DNA of 64,000 nucleotides. It comes from Litoditis marina (lineage: Eukaryota; Nematoda; Chromadorea; Rhabditida; Rhabditidae). The translations under genes were made by a program, and so were the position numbers. This document shows positions 63,230 to 64,000 of the stretch, in pieces (within the stretch, counting starts at the first letter, position 1; each line of letters begins with the position of its first letter). The notes under the pieces are model-generated. The model made no database searches, was not told where the DNA came from, and saw nothing but the letters and a program-made list of their open reading frames with translations. Location: the NCBI GenBank assembly GCA_964036275.1, contig OZ038436.1, positions 18,379,904 through 18,443,903 of the forward strand, given 5' to 3'.

Positions 63230-63890
63230 TTGGAGTATGATACCACGACATGGACTGACATTGATTCAGATGTAAGTCTTCTACTGATGACGTCATCGAG
63301 GATTCTGGAGCTCGGATGACGTCATAATCGAAAAGTGCAAAGTTGATGTCACATATATTTTCAAATGTTGGTAATATCTTAGGAAGGGTCAATTAACGGT
63401 GAAACTCAATCTGAGAGTGACGTATTCTGGGATTCTGGAGACCAGATGACGTCATTTTTGAAAAGTGCAAAGTTGACGTCACATATATTTTCAAATTATG
63501 GTAATATCTTATGAAGGGCCAATTAACGGTAAAATTCAATGTAAGAGTGACGTGTTGTTCTGCGATTCTGGAGACCAGATGACGTCAGTTTTGAGAAGTG
63601 CAAAGTTGACGTCACATTTTATTTCAAATGCTGAAAATATCTTAAAAATGGTATATTAACGATGAAACTTTATCTAAATATGACTTATTCTGGAATTCAG
63701 AAGACCAGATGACGTCAACTTTTGAGAAAATTGACGTGAAATATGTTTTCGAATGCTAAAAGTTTCTTAAAAATGGTTAATTCAGGATAAAACTTCATTC
63801 AAATATGACGTATTCTGGGATTCTGAAGGGCAGATAAATTAAGTTTTCAGAACTGCAATGTTGACGTCATATTTTTTCCGAATGATGGTA
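63230..63890. repeat. Degenerate tandem repeat of about 130 bp with TGACGTCA cores
   Basis: Blocks with GATTCTGGAGACCAGATGAC then AAAAGTGCAAAGTTGACGTC recur with the GATGACGTCA core at 63315, 63445, 63578 and 63708, and a decayed copy near 63833. The palindrome TGACGTCA is the CRE/ATF binding site, so copies carry CRE-like sites, but no regulatory role is shown. Confidence 0.88.
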
Positions 63891-64000
63891 ATACTTGACA
63901 AGTCATTCATTGAGAAAACAATTTTATCTGCACCGTACAGATCAAACCACATACCTACGGCATGTATACAAAAAGAGAAAAATTCATGAAAAATTGGGGG

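Larger units (their letters stand above)
62698..64000. other. Repeat-rich first intron or flank of the unknown gene
   Basis: Holds a palindromic GC-rich motif at 62731-62752 (also inverted near 2010), a TG microsatellite and a degenerate 130-bp tandem repeat. No exon was seen. Confidence 0.5.

Overview
The window looks like a nematode nuclear genome. It carries a gene for a FAR-type (fatty acid and retinol binding) protein, a family known only from nematodes, and a two-domain galectin of the nematode LEC-1 type. Its genes have many short GT-AG introns. In five of the six genes whose start is visible, a 3' splice acceptor lies 0 to 25 nt before the ATG, as expected if a spliced leader is trans-spliced on. 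The species cannot be named from the sequence.

Layout. 1-3945: the edge of an unknown gene (one 30-codon exon), a 1.3 kb G-rich heptanucleotide array and dispersed repeats. 3946-20642: 39 complete tandem copies of a 428-bp unit, each holding one tRNA-His(GTG) gene. About half of these genes match the consensus. Eleven share a T-stem/B-box mutation and are probably dead, and a few others are individually damaged. 21.2-34.3 kb, minus strand: a Rab GTPase-activating protein of the TBC1D2/TBC-2 type (PH domain, coiled coil, TBC domain), with 37 perfect copies of a 68-bp satellite in one intron. 35.2-42.8 kb, minus: a divergent gamma-tubulin complex (GCP) component. 44.0-51.7 kb, minus: mitofusin (FZO-1). 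53.7-57.9 kb, plus: the galectin, which unusually begins with a signal peptide. 58.0-59.5 kb, minus: the FAR protein, which unusually shows no signal peptide and converges on the galectin. 62.5 kb, plus: the first coding exon of an unrecognised gene, followed by repeat-rich DNA.

Introns and intergenic gaps are full of non-autonomous, palindromic DNA transposon remnants. Two are hAT-like, with 8-bp target duplications and inner CTCGAAA satellite sequence. Three are GGCC-ended fold-back elements, with 8- to 9-bp duplications. Others are small MITE-like pairs.

The protein genes are not an obvious pathway: membrane traffic (TBC1D2), microtubule nucleation (GCP), mitochondrial fusion (mitofusin), a secreted lectin and a lipid carrier. 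The most unusual feature is the single-isotype tRNA-His array, which shows higher-order duplications and spread of a defective variant.
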